Shown in pieces: positions 45,205-56,319 of a stretch of 64,000 bases of DNA (position 1 is its first letter; the number at the start of each line of letters is the position of its first letter). Location of the stretch: the NCBI RefSeq assembly GCF_029633865.1, contig NC_079224.1, positions 17,902,126 to 17,966,125 on the forward strand. Direction: 5' to 3'. This DNA comes from Lampris incognitus (Eukaryota; Chordata; Actinopteri; Lampriformes; Lampridae). A program made the translations under genes and the position numbers. The notes under the pieces are model-generated. The model did no database searches, was not told the origin of the DNA, and was given only the letters and a program-made list of their open reading frames with translations.

Positions 45205-46518
45205 TTAAAACCCAGTGGCTGCAGTGATAGTTGAGAGGGTCTGTGTGGCCACTGAGCGCAGGGCAAAAGTAGGTACTGAAAGTGGAGTGAGCACTAAGAG
45301 CTGGTGCTGGGCTGTCTGCAGTCCATAGCATTTGCACTCCTCTAATACAAGGTAGCACTGAAGTGGCTGGTGGGAGAAGCCAAGGGCAAAGTCTTCCATG
45401 TCGCTTCTCTGATTCTTATCTTCTGGAGAGATGCACAGAGTCTCCTCCTGGCTGAAATACCGCGTGGCCACAAAGATGTAGAAAAGCCTAAGGAGCTCCC
45501 AACAGCGGGCCTTGGGGGGCAGAGCGAGGTTACTAGGTGGGGGGTGAGTGGGGGTCCGTACGCAGGAGACGGCACGACGTGTTTCATGGTTAATGATGAT
45601 TAGGGCCAGCACATCTGGGCGAAGGGCTACAGAGCCTGGAAGGCAACGCTCCCCAACAGCCAGACAACTTCTAAGGGTCTCCACTAGGGGTGACCAAAAA
45701 CGCACCACCAGCTCACTCTCCGCCTTGTGCAAGGAAGGGCTGGGGCCACACAGCACGCACACGTCTGCCCCAGGGAGAAGCTGAAAACGCAGCAGGCGGT
45801 GGGCCACAGTTGGGCTACCCTGAGGGAGGAATACTGGGTAGTCACAAGAGGCTGATCCGGACCCTGACAGGGACTGCATCAGAGCAGAGAGAAGCACCAC
45901 CTCCTGAGGAGCGAGGCGCCACCACTTCTCGGTGGCTGCAGCTATCCGCCCGTGGATCATGAGGCAACCAAACTCACTGTCTACGGCCTGTGTGAAACCA
46001 TCCACAGCCTCCTGGATGAGGGGCGGGTTGGGGGGCAGTAGGCAGTCAGCACAGTGAGTCAGGTTCCCCATTATGCCTTCTTGTCTATCCTCCAATAGCT
46101 TATCAATGAGGCCGAGGCATGAGTGAAGGTCCCTCTTCAGCCGCTCCACATTCCTTATGTTAGCCAGCTCATCCTGCCCCAGCACCAGCACCATGCAATT
46201 CCACACATTCTCCAACAAGCGCCGCAAGTGGAGCTCCTCCTCTTTCTCCTTGCCTCCTCCTCCTCCTCCTCCTGCCTGCTGCCCTGCGTTCACAGCAATG
46301 AGCATCACGCTGTCTTGGAACACTCTCCACATCACTTTACCACCGCAGTCTGTCTGACAGCTGGACAACACCACTCCCTGAACGCCTCCGAACATGTGAA
46401 CCCCGTTTAGGGAACCAATGATAGAAAAGGGGAGTTGTTTGGAGGTTCCCCTTGTAAATAGGGGGACGCCACTGTTGGCTGTGAGGCAGATGAGCTGCGT
46501 TGACCTTTCCTGAAGCAT
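45205..46518 (-). CDS. fuz: Planar cell polarity effector Fuzzy, single exon
   Basis: 437 residues in one open frame, ATG at 46516-46518, TAA at 45205-45207. Matches vertebrate FUZ end to end: ICLTANSGVPLFTRG, QLPFSIIGSLNGVHMFGG, MVLVLGQDELANIRNVERLK, CLGLIDKLLEDRQEGIMGNL, RIAAATEKWWRLAPQEVVLL, YPVFLPQGSPTVAHRLL, VCVLCGPSPSLHKAE, RCWELLRLFYIFVATRYF, LRSVATQTLSTITAATGF. Fuzzy forms the CPLANE complex with Inturned and WDPCP; these longin-type proteins act at the basal body in cilium assembly and Rab23 activation. A glycine/GGA-repeat insert (GGGGGGGKEKEEE, about residues 83-95) replaces a short loop. The frame is uninterrupted although mammalian FUZ has about eleven exons. No stop or frameshift and full length argue for a working gene. 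A 5' non-coding exon upstream (GC-rich DNA near 47100-47230) is possible. Confidence 0.94.
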   Translation of the reverse strand: MLQERSTQLICLTANSGVPLFTRGTSKQLPFSIIGSLNGVHMFGGVQGVVLSSCQTDCGGKVMWRVFQDSVMLIAVNAGQQAGGGGGGGKEKEEELHLRRLLENVWNCMVLVLGQDELANIRNVERLKRDLHSCLGLIDKLLEDRQEGIMGNLTHCADCLLPPNPPLIQEAVDGFTQAVDSEFGCLMIHGRIAAATEKWWRLAPQEVVLLSALMQSLSGSGSASCDYPVFLPQGSPTVAHRLLRFQLLPGADVCVLCGPSPSLHKAESELVVRFWSPLVETLRSCLAVGERCLPGSVALRPDVLALIIINHETRRAVSCVRTPTHPPPSNLALPPKARCWELLRLFYIFVATRYFSQEETLCISPEDKNQRSDMEDFALGFSHQPLQCYLVLEECKCYGLQTAQHQLLVLTPLSVPTFALRSVATQTLSTITAATGF

Positions 46519-47394
46519 CTCTTTGTTCCTGGGTTTGGATGAGATAACGGAGATCCGCAGTTAAAATGGGGGAGGGGTATTATTAAAAAAATTAACCAAC
46601 CATGTTCATTAGGATATTGTTTTCACACTCAGGAGCATTTTTAGAGATCTGTCAGAAGGCTGGTAACTTGCAAAATTAGCTAAGAAGGTAGGCTAGCGAG
46701 CGATAATCCTGACGTTACCTGACTTGTGACAGCATACGGCCAGTGGCGTGGTCAACTCGGCCAGGCTATAGTAAGCGCAGAGAAAGGACGACCATCATTC
46801 ACCAGAGTCAATAAATTACACCTGTCGGAAGTCTAAACACAGTGTGACTGATCTCGTCCCTCCGTAGCAGAGCAAGTGCGGTGTGTTCACTTGCCTTCAG
46901 CTGATACCAAACAGCCCGGCTCGTCATCATTAGGCTAACCTCCACAAGCTTCCCCCTGGCAGACACAAGGTTTTAACCCTCGTTTCCACAACAAACTTCA
47001 GCCACACTGGTGAAGAATAACTTTTCTGGGCAGATCTACTGTCAGTTTTCCCCCCTCTTGCTGGTATAAATTTGAGGGAAAGCGATGAGAAGACCGACCT
47101 GAGTTCAGTTTCTCACCCGACTTCCGCTTGTTTGATTCTCGCGAGATTTCAGCTCCGTGAGTTCAGCCGGCTCAGAGCCGCTCGGAGTCGGCTCTTCACC
47201 GCCGGAAGGCGCTGTAATACGTGTGTGGGCGGTTGCTGTGTTTTCACTGCCAGGGTACATCCTGAGGTTTTGTGGGTTAACAAAATGTTAAATCGCTCGT
47301 AACCTTTATCTTAACACAAAGCTAGATATTTGCTTGATGGCTCGAATGTGTCAACACGGCATTGCAAGCCAAGTAATGTGCTTTTGTATTTTAA

Positions 47395-47572
47395 CTGACA
47401 GATTGGGTTTCCTCCGGGTGCTCCTGTTTCCTCCCAACAGTCCAAAGACATGTAGGTCAGGCCATGTGAATGTGTCGGCCCTGCGACGGACTGCCGGCCT
47501 GTCCAGGGTGTCTCCCCGCCCGCGGTCCAATGACTGCTGGGACGGACCCAAGCAGCTTGGATAAGGGTTCTT
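47395..47572 (+). mobile_element. V-SINE, 5'-truncated
   Basis: GGTTTCCTCCGGGTGCTCCT, CCAACAGTCCAAAGACATGT, CCTGTCCAGGGTGTCTCCCC and GCTTGGATAAGGGTTC: core and 3' part, no tRNA head. Confidence 0.8.
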
Positions 47573-48249
47573 CACATTATCAGCACTAGGCTGTAGACCG
47601 CGGGGAAGTTAGTTTTAAATACACTCCAGATCCAGTTTAATGAGCGGCACCCAATTTTGGCAGGAAGAGGACGGTTAGCTCGTCTCCGCTCTTAACCGCA
47701 GGTTTGTTTTTTGTTTTTTTATTAGGGACCATCAATAAATTACTGTTTGAAAGTCAGCAAGTATTATTGGAAATTGTGATTAAATATTTTACTAAATTGG
47801 TCTCATCTCGCACGCCTATTTTGAATGAAAGCCACTTTATTTTGTCATTGTAGGTTACAATATAGTTTGTGTAGCTGCCTACGTTTAGTTTGACACCAGG
47901 GACTTATCATTCAGCAGGCTGCAGGCGAGGTAGAGAGCCTGCCAGGTTTAAACCTAGTGCGGATGTGGAGTCAACTAGTTTAATTACTATGTTGAGTCAG
48001 GGAATTTCGCATAGTATAGATTATCAGATTGACAGCTGGTCTATAACGTTGAGACCGTCTCACTACCTTGTATTGCTGCCAAGCTCTCCTCTCCTAAATC
48101 TGGGAATCACAATAATCTAATCATTACTGGTGGTGGTGAAATCAAATACTTAATAATCTACAGAGCCAAACATTTAATGTTATCAAAAGTGGGACCACAT
48201 ATGATCCAAAGCATTGGTCGTCAAAATTGTCAACTGATAATACTACTGC

Positions 48250-48412
48250 TATTACTTTCGCTGCTCCTGTTGAGGGGTCGCCACAGCAGATCATCAGTTT
48301 TCATTTCTCCCTGTCAAGTCAAGTCAATTTTATCTGTATAGCCCAATATCACAAATTACCTCTGCATCTTCCTCTGCCACATCAGCCACCTGCATGTCCT
48401 CCCTCACCACAT
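48250..48412 (-). mobile_element. RTE LINE 3' fragment with a nested LINE-tail insertion
   Basis: GCTGCTCCTGTTGAGGGGTC, GCCACAGCAGATCATC and later CTCTGCATCTTCCTCTGCCA match the 3' end of the RTE copy at 2842. In between, at about 48312-48358, sits an inverted tail (GTCAATTTTATCTGTATAGC, CCAATATCACAAATTAC) of the repeat at 48430-48955. Confidence 0.75.
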
Positions 48413-48429
48413 ACAACTGGGTGTCTGCT

Positions 48430-48955
48430 TGGCATCCCCTTCATTACATTTTCTTTTTATATATCTTATAAATCCGTGTAATTGTGTTATCCTGTTCCAA
48501 TGTTATATCCTTCTCTCACTCAGACATGTGACTAATGTGTTTTTGTTTTTTGTTTTGTCTACATGCTGGTGGTGGTCGTGTGGCTCGGGTCCTGGGATGT
48601 TCCCGTGGCATCTGGACACTACTTGGCATCCTCCTCATCATAATCTTCATATATTTTATAACTCCATTCTAATTCTGTTATCCGTTTTCAGTGTTGTATT
48701 GTGTAAATTGTGTACACACAACATCCATTGCACGTTGTCCGTCTTGGGGGAGAGATCCCTCCTCTGTTGCTCTCGCTGAGGTTGGTTTCTTCCTATTTTT
48801 TCTCCCTGTTAAAAATTTTTTTTTTCCAGGGAGTCGTTCCTTATCCGATGTGAGGGTCTAAGGACAGGATTGCAGTGTTGCTGTAAAGCCCCCTGAGGCA
48901 AATTGGTAATTTATGATATTTGTCTATACAAATAAAATTGACTTGACTACAATGA
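48430..48955 (+). mobile_element. Dispersed fish repeat (LINE 3' UTR type)
   Basis: Carries GGGGGAGAGATCCCTCCTCT, GTTGCTCTCGCTGAGGTTGG, GTGAGGGTCTAAGGACAGGA and the end TAAAGCCCCCTGAGGCAAAT...ACAAATAAAATTGACTTGAC, a block I remember as very common in fish genomes. No coding part. Confidence 0.55.
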
Positions 48956-49108
48956 AAACTGCTTTCTGCATTTAACCATCCTATGTTACAGGAGCAGCGG
49001 GCAGCTGTGGTGCAGCGCCCAGGGACCAACTCCACTTCTTTTTGCTATTGCCTGGTAAGGGGCACAGGCAGCAGTAGTAACACTAACATGCATGTCTTTT
49101 TGATCGCT
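48956..49108 (-). mobile_element. V-SINE-like tail fragment (CTTTATT subfamily)
   Basis: TGCATTTAACCATCCTATG, GGAGCAGCGGGCAGCTG and GGGGCACAGGCAGCAGTAGT correspond to the 3' third of the copy at 28484-28838. Adjacent to the preceding repeat. Confidence 0.6.
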
Positions 49109-49289
49109 AATGTCTAATGAGTTATTTTACATAAATAGTTGAATAGAAAATAACTGCAGTTTTTTTAATAGCTTCCATGTCATGTGACCGAGTGACTCCA
49201 AATCAATACCGAATTGTATTACTACACTGGAAAAATAAGATACACCTCTTTTTTATTGAATGTTAGTGCTTCTTCTATTAGACATTCAT

Positions 49290-49650
49290 ATTTTTATGGA
49301 AAATTCATCTTTTTTCCAATAGCTTCCATGCCATGGGACCCAGTGACTTTTCCCTTGAATCTGTGAACCATGTTTCCACGTGGTTTTGGGGACTGGATGT
49401 AATGTTCTGCAAAAATAAGCCAGACTTGGATGTTGTTGTTGTTGTTTGTTTTTTTTTTTTGGCCAACCTACCCCATACCTGAGATTTTTGTCACACGAAG
49501 GGAGCAACCGATACTTGCCAGAAATTCCTGCAGCTCCCTCAATGTTGCCGTAGGCCTCTTGGCAGCCTCCCTGGCCATTTTCTCCTTGTTGTGGTATCCT
49601 AGTACTCGTATAGGCTTGCCATTGCCAAGTTATGTGGAAATCTAAATAAC
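49290..49650 (-). mobile_element. Possible Tc1 transposase debris
   Basis: A minus frame around 49500-49590 reads AKRPTATLRELQEFLA, resembling the second helix region of Tc1 transposases, then loses the match. Decayed; weakly supported. Confidence 0.35.
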
Positions 49651-50191
49651 CGCTTCTGGTCTTACAACCGTTTTTTTGGTTGATGGAGTTCTGTATCACA
49701 TCCAAAAAATATGACTGACTAAAGAAAAGACACAACAGTGCTGTATACTTGAAAGATGCTACACTGTGTTTAATTAATGACTTAGTCATTTTTAAACAAA
49801 AGTGTGCACATCAAAGCCCTGCATATTGTGCATGTACCAAACGCTGCTGTGTTTTAGTTGAGGTACTTGCTATTTCTAGCAGGCCTTTATGTAACGAGTC
49901 ACAAATAACTGTACAGAGTACTTTCACACATGAGGTTAGGAAGACTGGAAACATCAGTGCTATCTGGCCAGATATGATAACAATGAAATGCGTTGTTGTT
50001 GAAACAGCTGACAAATTGTACATTGCACCTTTGCCACATCAATATGAACGGGACTAAAAGAGCAGTCATGAGTCATATCACAAGTCCAGTGGTGAAGCCA
50101 GTGATTTATGTATTACTTAAAGAGACCGGCTCCTTTTGCTATTTCGTTTGATGTTTTCTGACGACATTTAGAAAATGTATATATATGGCAA

Positions 50192-50460
50192 CAGGCATGG
50201 GCGCAAGTCGTCCGTGAATACTGGGATGGCATCCAGTGCTTTACCTGTGCCCCCGTCCATAGAGTTAGTGGTAGTGTCAGGGAGGGCATCTGATGTAAAA
50301 TTTTGCTAAATCAGTACGCGGATTGACAAGACCATACTGGATCGGTCGAGGTCTGCATTAACAACGGCCAGCATTGGTGCTGTGCCCTCACAGGGTCCTG
50401 ATGGAAACTGTAAAATCTGCTGTGGTGACCCCTGAGCAACAGGGAAAAAGCTGAAAGAAG
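50192..50460 (+). mobile_element. RTE-related LINE 3' end
   Basis: Contains GTGCCCTCACAGGGTCCTGA and the end CTGCTGTGGTGACCCCTGAG...GGAAAAAGCTGAAAGAAGAA, the RTE-type tail on the plus strand. A related copy in inverse orientation lies at 51035-51262. Confidence 0.65.
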
Positions 50461-50466
50461 AATATA

Positions 50467-50499
<33 letters not shown>

Positions 50500-50574
50500 C
50501 ACATTGGCAGCTGATGAGTGCACAATGCACGAAACAAGCTTGTACTGCTATGTATTAAAAAAAGTCCCTTCATC

Positions 50575-50634
<60 letters not shown>

Positions 50635-50635
50635 T
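50461..50635. repeat. TA microsatellites with conserved core between
   Basis: (TA)n at 50461-50500 and about 27 TA units at 50578-50632. Between them lies the GGCAGCTGATGAGTGCACAA, CGAAACAAGCTTGTACTGC core. Confidence 0.85.
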
Positions 50636-51034
50636 AACTGATTACAATATCAGCCAGTATGAATCAAGGATGATACAATGCTCTCACACCTTGGAAGAAT
50701 TGTCAGTAAAATCAGCCAAACATTTATCTGTTTCTGTGTGGGTTAATAACACGGTGTACATAAAAGATCAGGTTCAGTTCCACCCATGTGCTATTTACTC
50801 TTAAGTTACTCCACCCCAAAGCTGACTTGTCACAGTCGCCATAAACTTTAACACGTAAGTTTGTTAGATAGTATGTGAAAGATATGCTGGACTACTACCT
50901 CAAAGAAGCCAATGTGTGAAATAAGTATTTAATAGGCTATTCTATCCAAAGAGTATGCACAACCACAAGCCAAGTATTCTTAAACTTAATGCAGAAGGCA
51001 AGAATACCTAACTTAATTATACTGTTCTTAAGTA

Positions 51035-51262
51035 TCTTCTTCTTTTGGCTTGTTGCCTGTTTCCCAGGGGTTACCACATTAGGTTTTATAGATTCCATCA
51101 GGACCCTGTGAGGGCACAGCACCGATGGCATTCATTGTTAACCTGGGGGGCCTTAACCGATCCGGTATGGTCTTGTCAGTCCACATAATGACTTGGCAAA
51201 ATGTTACGTGGGATGCCCTTCCTGACACAACCAGTAACCCAACGGACGGGGGCACAGGTAAA
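51035..51262 (-). mobile_element. RTE-related LINE 3' end, inverted copy
   Basis: TTCTTCTTTTGGCTTGTTGC and CATCAGGACCCTGTGAGGGC are the reverse complement of the end at 50192-50460, about 0.6 kb apart, so the pair can form a large hairpin. Confidence 0.65.
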
Positions 51263-51616
51263 CTTTTCTTATACTTTTCTTAAGTATATCTCTATCAAAA
51301 GATTAAGTACAAGTATAGGCCAAATATACTTCAACTTTTCTGTATACTTGTCAGTAGAAGCCAAGTGTACTTAAGTATAAATTTTGTTTAGTATATCGCT
51401 GATAAGTACATAAAAAGTAAACTGAAATCATACTCACTTATTTTTAGTTTAAAAGAAGTATACTAATAGCACACTTGAATAAACTTCTTTTTATGTAAGG
51501 GGGAGTCTGGAGTGGGGCGAGTTTATTATCTCTATGTGTGGATACCAACGACCACGCTGGCGACATCTAATCGCTGGTCCTACGTTGGAAGTGCATGTTT
51601 CAATCTCCCACTGAGC

Positions 51617-51863
51617 CTACTACTACTACTACTACTACTGCTACTACTACTGCTACTGCCGCTACTACTGCTACTACTATTACTACTACTGCTACTACTA
51701 TTACAACTACTACTACTGCTACTACTACTATTACTACTACTACTACTGCTACTACTACTACTACTACCACTACTACTACTACTACTATTACTACTACTAC
51801 TGCTACTACTACTACTGCTACTACTACTGCTACTACTAATACTACTACTGCTACTACTATTTT
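51617..51863 (+). repeat. Trinucleotide microsatellite (TAC/ACT)n
   Basis: About 245 bp of ACT repeats with GCT and ATT variants. Poly-Leu, poly-Thr and poly-Ser frames over it are artefacts. Confidence 0.95.
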
Positions 51864-52318
51864 CAGCTGCTCCCATTAAGAGTCACCAGCGGATCATCTT
51901 CCTACTCAATTTCCCCTCGGGGATAAGTATTTTGATTCTGATCATCTATTTCCATCTCTTCCTGTCCTCTGCATCTTCCTCTGTCACACCAGCCACCTGC
52001 ATATCCTCCCTTATCACATCCATAAACCTCCTCTTTGGCCTCCTCTTTTCCTCTTCCCTGGCAGCTCCATAGTCAGCATCCTTCTCCCAAGATACCCAGC
52101 ATCTCTCCTCCACACATGTCCAAACCATATCAATCTTGCCTCTCTTGCTTTGTCTCCAAACCGTCCAACCTGAGCTGTCCCTCTAATGTACTCGTTCCTA
52201 ATCCTGTCCTTCTTCGTCACTCCCAATGAAAAGCTTAGCATCTTCAACTCTGCTACCTCCAGCTGCACCTCCTGTCTTTTTGTCAGTGCCACCATCTCCA
52301 AACCAGTCTTCTGTACGT
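51864..52318 (-). mobile_element. RTE LINE, 3' fragment
   Basis: The minus frame carries MVALTKRQEVQLEVAELKML, SLGVTKKDRIRNEY, WFGHVWRRDAGYLGRR, close to the copy at 2867-3250. A 40-bp piece at 51900-51939 (TTTCCCCTCGGGGATAAGTA, ending GATTCTG) is inserted in the 3' UTR and flanked by GATCATCT (51892-51899 and 51940-51947). Confidence 0.85.
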
Positions 52319-52439
52319 CCACCTGCACAGAAATTGTTAAAAGTTTAATTCTATTTGTAACAGTAAGACATTCAGAGTACATAAAAGGTAGGCTCAAATC
52401 ACATTTAAATGAGGTTGCCGCCAATGAAATGTAGTCTGA

Positions 52440-54460
52440 TATATATATTAAAAAAAACTGTTTCCAATGGAGAATTTAAGCCATCCTCTCTGAAGGAACA
52501 ACACAACCACCAGAGGGCGACTCTTTCAGTTCCCCTCCCTACTAGTTGCTTCAGTGACCTGTTTATAACTAACGTTAGAAAGGCATGGAATAACAATTTA
52601 ACTGCCAAACGTGATTTTACATATTCAAACAGAACATAGAACAAGTGTTATTCTAACTATGTGTGGGATTATTTCAAAGTATGTCTGTCCTTGAAGAGTA
52701 AACGTCTCCTGCCTGGCGTTTGTTCATCACATTAAACTGTTTGATCAAACCAATAGTTTTCAAACATTTCCTCAGATATTTAATTTCAGACCTCAATTTG
52801 TGAGGAATTTTGGGTAATAAGATTCTCCAGATCATTAGAGAGCCACGAAACCGGGGTCAAAGTCCATGTTTGTGCAAACCTACATGGCCAATAAACGTGA
52901 TTCTGATTTAGACAAAATTGTGCATCCCAGTATGACAATATCTGAAGTTCAGCCCGATAAAATACCATTGAAAGGCAATAAATGATGTTGAATTATTTTC
53001 TTTCTTGCCCTGGTTGCAGCACCGGTCCTTGTATCTTGCAGGGCTGTGGGTGAAGGTGTGCAGGCACCTCCAGCTCCTCAGCAATCTCCTTTTCTAGTAT
53101 TTTCTACCTTGGTGATTTTTCAGTTCACATTGCAAATACGTCCAACATATAAAACATGGCCAGTGGTCATTGGCTTGACACCTTTCAGCCTGTATATGAC
53201 CCTGCCCAGGTGGGCTACACTTGTTCTCGGTATAATTCAGAATAACCGCTTGCTCTTCATCCTTCCTACTACTTCTAGAGGAATTCTTATGTTTATCATG
53301 TTACCATTTGGGTTGTTATGTGGACAGTATTGCATGAATTTGGCAGTTTCGGTGAAAGTAAACTTCAGGGAGAGACAGGCCTTCACTCCCGAGTAGCGCA
53401 GGAGGAAGATCAGCTTTACTTTTCTTGATCAGCTTTGCCCATTCAACACAAAGATATCTTGTCTGCTCTAATTTGATGAACAGTACAGCTTTTTAATAGC
53501 CTATGGCATGCCATATTAACAACCAATATGTTGTGCCTGGTCAAGTTTGAGCCGTACCCTCACAGATCTAACAAAACATTTTACAAAGGAAAAAAAAGAA
53601 AAGAAAAGAAAACTAGTGGGCACAGTTTTGGATATGAACATATCACTTTTGGAGATATGATGTAGTGAGAGATGATTATGTTAAAAAAAACAAACAACAG
53701 CACTCAGTTGTATTCCTGCAGTATTTTCATGACTGGGTCAAATGGGAACACCACTGGGTCTCTCTTATTGTTAAAGAGAAACTTCAGAAGAAGATGAAAT
53801 CAAGATTATCAGACTACTTTTGTGCCAAGAACCTTTAAGTAGTTAAAAACGGGGCTTTCCACCAACACAAAGAGCATACTCCATTATTTCATGATACGTA
53901 AAATCAAATTAAACATCAGGTCCTATTTATGCTTATGCCACTTCCCCTTATCCCAAGTATGTATCCTAACATCTTGATAAGTGATTATACAACCTAATTC
54001 CCAGGCCCCCCCCGCCACTGTCACTACAAAATACAACAAATTATAAGTCATCAAACTCTGTTAAGATCCATCAAATGTAGACAAAATTATATTTATATAA
54101 AGGAATGAAAAGTATGTTTTTTCCCCCCCAGGTCATCCAAATCCCAAATTAACCACATTTGGGCAGAACTGTTTTGCAGCACTACAAGTTTCTTTTCCCC
54201 CTTCCAATGGGCGACCCAACTTTCCGGCCTATGAAGTCAGGAACGCTACCTCAACACCAACATGAAGACCAGGGATTTAAAGAGCACCCATTTGCTCCAC
54301 ATCACTTTATGTAAATTGTTTTAAAATCAGTTGCTTTTGTAAACCAGTTACCAAAACAATCTCAAATTTCCATAGACATTAATACAATTCACACTTTGTT
54401 GTCCAACAGTTTACTGATGGGACCACAAGGAAAAGAAAATGTCAGTCAGCTAGAACTTGG
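52440..54460. other. Intergenic stretch without a recognised gene
   Basis: Only a LINE-like tail (about 52880-52912, GGCCAATAAACGTGATTCTG) and unassigned short frames. The 116-residue plus frame at 53046-53396 matches nothing I know. Confidence 0.45.
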
Positions 54461-54513
54461 GAATCATAATGTATTTTAATCATTAAATACAAAAAGGTCA
54501 ACAACAGTGATGA

Positions 54514-54735
54514 CTAAAATATAACCATAGAAAAGGCACAATAATTTACTTGAAAATCACACTGTGCCATGAAAAATAAAACAGTCTCCTTTCCTCTACT
54601 GTGGTTGAAAATAGATGGATATCTTTCGGACATGATTCCAACGTGGTCCAGACTCAGATCCTGTGGCAGTGTAGATGGCTTGGCGTGAAGAGCAGTGTTG
54701 AGGTCCATGTTTCCCTGTAGCATCAATATGAAGGC
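54514..54735 (-). other. Candidate terminal exon of an unknown gene
   Basis: A long pyrimidine tract and CTTAG precede a frame beginning AFILMLQGNMDLNTAL, with LPQDLSLDHVGIMSERYPSI and stop TAG at 54514-54516. An ATTAAA on the minus strand follows at about 54476-54481. Splice acceptor, frame and polyadenylation hexamer fit a last exon, but no partner exon or homologue is recognised. May be an alternative or decayed exon. Confidence 0.3.
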
Positions 54736-54739
54736 CTAA

Positions 54740-55915
54740 GGAGCAAGGAAATAAAATAAATGGACCGTGTGGAGATTAGACATATGGTATTGAAAGCTTC
54801 AGAATTGATTTAACATGTCAAAAATACTGTATTTTCTATTCCTGGCATAAGTCAACGGTCCACAAACATCCAAATCATCAATGCTTTTGTATCTGCTCAT
54901 TTTATTGGTTATTTTTGGGTGGGACTTTGTGAGAAACACTGTAAATTTAATGTCTTTGCATTAGCAGCCAAATATAGGCAAAGAAAATATAAGCAGCAAA
55001 TTTCAAGAATTGAATTTTGTATTACAGCAGACCAAACTTATCGAGGATCTAAACAAACATAGAATTAACATCGACGGTAAAAACTCGGGTTCAAAATTTG
55101 GGAAGGTGCCGAGACTACAGCACTGGTGACTGTTTCATTACTCCGACCCACAGACTATCGGTTAGGATGTAGCAAATGTTATTTTCAGGAAGAGTGGGCA
55201 ATGGTTCCCAGATGACCTGGTTAAAATTTGGAGGTAATTTGGTCAAGGTCAAGGTCAGAAAAAGGCTATAAATCGTTTTTTGGCCAAACCTGTCAAAAAT
55301 GGTCCCATTTACTTTAAACCGAAATAGCCATTAGACCATTTTGGTTTTAGAGATATACCCTCATCTGTCACTACAGTGAGAAATGCATCGTTTTGAAGGG
55401 TTAAAATTGAGGAGGTCATGGGGGTTGCGGTTACTTGTTTTGAGCTGATCTCTGGGTTTTGAAGGGGTACAAGGATTAATTACCAGATCAATTACCAGTA
55501 TCACCATGGGTGTCAAGTTAATACTCAAGATTTGCAGCTTTTGAATAAGTGTGCAAGAAGAATCACTAGTTAAGATCTTAATCATACAGCATGTCATGTA
55601 TACAAATCGAAGCAATCCAAACTAACCCCTCTATGGAACATATAATTCAAACAACTCTTTGGATTCTGTTGTGTCCACAAATCGTTGTACTGCTAAGTGC
55701 AAACATGTTATGATGCCAAGCCATTTCATATTTTTTTTCTGAACTCAACTGAAAGTGGGGTGAGTTTTTTCATCATCCGGCTTCCCACCATTGTCCTCAC
55801 TATCTCTTCCTTCCATTAATTCAGTGATTCCTGGGTGTCTATATAATCGCTACACATACTCAAATAACCGTAGATATGGGCAAACCTCTCCGTTTGTCTT
55901 CAAAGCTACTCATGG
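54740..55915. other. Intergenic stretch without a recognised gene
   Basis: AT-rich, short frames only. Nothing recognised. Confidence 0.45.
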
Positions 55916-56313
55916 TGGGTCCGCGGTGGTGTAGCGGTCTAAGCATCGGCTTTGTGTCAATGCAGTTGCCCACTGGGGACCGGGGTTCGCGCCCCGGTCT
56001 CGTCAGATCCGACTATGGCCGGACTCGATGAAGCAGCAATAATTGGTAACGCTGTCTTCGGGAGGGGGGTGGAGTCGGCTTGTGTTCGTCACATGAATGC
56101 GTCTCGTTGTGTGTCGGAAAAAGCAGTGGTTCGGCCTGGATTCGCCTTGTCACGGAAGTGGCGAGGCGTCTCCTTCGAGACTGCCGGCCGGAGAGATGCA
56201 GTTGGCGAATGCATGCAGTACAAGGGTGGGTGTTTGAACTAGAATAGGGATCGATTGGCCACTAAATTGGGAGAAAAGGGAAAAAAATAAGAAGTAAATT
56301 TAAAAAAAAAAGC
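55916..56313 (+). mobile_element. tRNA-derived SINE (family B)
   Basis: Head GTCCGCGGTGGTGTAGCGGT with A box and a B-box-like GGGGTTCGCGCCCC (about 55982-55995). The body is unrelated to family A, but the 3' end TTGGCCACTAAATTGGGAGA then AAAGGG resembles the family A tail, followed by an A-rich stretch. Confidence 0.8.
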
Positions 56314-56319
56314 TACTCA

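Noticed and set aside
45370-46410. Several plus-strand frames over fuz
   Set aside because: Antisense shadows of the fuz coding sequence.
51512-52072. 186-codon Leu-rich frame resembling a membrane protein
   Set aside because: Produced by the (TAC/ACT)n microsatellite running into an RTE fragment on the other strand.
53046-53396. 116-codon hydrophobic plus frame
   Set aside because: No recognisable family, no splice or promoter context. Chance frame most likely.
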